Below are positions 16,755 through 17,056 of a DNA stretch of 17,056 nucleotides, one piece after another. The stretch is from contig JBBSTY010000094.1 of NCBI GenBank assembly GCA_038235385.1, forward strand, positions 1-17,056, given 5' to 3'. Within the stretch, counting starts at the first letter, position 1. Each line of letters starts with the position of its first letter. The position numbers were made by a program, and so were the translations under genes. Under the pieces are notes generated by a model. That model saw only the letters and a list, made by a program, of their open reading frames with translations, ran no database searches and was not told the DNA's origin. This stretch comes from JBBSTY01 sp038235385. Lineage in GTDB: Bacteria; Actinomycetota; Acidimicrobiia; Acidimicrobiales; Acidimicrobilacustridaceae.

Positions 16755-16807
16755 GAAGATCCGGACGACAGAGTGGAAATGTCGACCTGGGCGGTCAACA
16801 ATTGGCC

Positions 16808-17056
16808 ATGACCTCCGATCCCCCGCGCCCCACGTCCGCAGACCATCGGCTTGCCGCCCAGCTCGCCGAACGATCCGGGGATCTGCTGCGGAGGCTCCGA
16901 GGCTCGCTCGCCTCGGACACCGACGAGGAGCGCCGGTCCCTGCGCGACGCCGGCGATCGGCAGTCGCACGACCTCCTCATGCGGGGCCTGGCCGGCCCGC
17001 TCGCGGCTGGCGTTGCGGTCCTCTCCGAGGAGGGGACCGACGACCCGGTGCGCCTC
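16808..17056 (+). CDS. cysQ: 3'(2'),5'-bisphosphate nucleotidase CysQ, N-terminal part (runs off the window)
   Basis: The frame is open from ATG 16808 to the window end, 83 residues. The start LAAQLAERSGDLLRRLR, then DAGDRQSHDLLMRGL and AVLSEEGTDD, matches the inositol-monophosphatase/CysQ fold. The SEEG glutamates are metal ligands in that family. CysQ removes PAP, the by-product of PAPS use, and its position divergent from cysDNC supports that role over inositol monophosphatase. There is no Shine-Dalgarno. An AACAAT stretch (16797-16802) five bases upstream might serve as a -10 of a leaderless transcript, but it breaks the TANNNT rule. Confidence 0.85.
   Translation, partial: MTSDPPRPTSADHRLAAQLAERSGDLLRRLRGSLASDTDEERRSLRDAGDRQSHDLLMRGLAGPLAAGVAVLSEEGTDDPVRL

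Overview
The window reads as a stretch of chromosome from a high-GC actinobacterium. Third codon positions are almost always G or C. The 2-oxoglutarate enzyme is the single-chain Kgd/OdhA type typical of Actinobacteria, the window opens with a DUF2505 protein, and several genes look leaderless. An Acidimicrobiia-like (Ilumatobacter-type) source is my guess from gene flavour, not something the sequence proves. I see no rRNA, tRNA, CRISPR array, insertion sequence, prophage or attachment site. Nearly all of the window is coding.

Layout. Positions 3-269 hold the end of a DUF2505 protein (+). Two minus-strand genes follow: a hotdog thioesterase (297-1082) and, upstream of it, exonuclease III (1122-1889). 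A 46-bp divergent promoter region separates exonuclease III from a DsbA/FrnE-like protein (+, 1936-2529). Next is the very large kgd gene (+, 2686-6294), which meets an acyltransferase-3 membrane protein head-on (-, 6317-7747). Further minus-strand genes are a HAD hydrolase (7907-8536) and an M20 metallopeptidase (8634-9983). A 232-bp divergent region leads to an unusual plus-strand gene (10216-11787) that joins a NYN/PIN nuclease, an S1-like domain and a long histone-H1-like Lys/Ala tail. It ends in a very stable UUCG hairpin. ettA, the ABC-F translation factor, follows (+, 12050-13729). The right end is a sulfate-activation locus: cysD-cysN-cysC on the minus strand (16739 down to 13844) and a divergent partial cysQ (+, 16808 to the edge).

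How the genes relate. CysD and CysN make APS from sulfate and ATP, and CysC phosphorylates it to PAPS. CysQ removes the inhibitory by-product PAP, so the right end is one functional unit. The other genes are housekeeping or of general function and do not form an obvious shared pathway.

The most interesting part is the NYN-S1-H1 gene. Inside it, at 11389-11433, eight codons in a row end in A or T, there is an extended -10-like motif, and a perfect Shine-Dalgarno precedes an in-frame GTG. This suggests the H1-like tail is also made as a separate 117-residue protein, or that two genes have fused through what was once an intergenic region. A second theme is leaderless transcription: five genes have a TANNNT -10 motif only 6-9 nt before the start codon and no Shine-Dalgarno.
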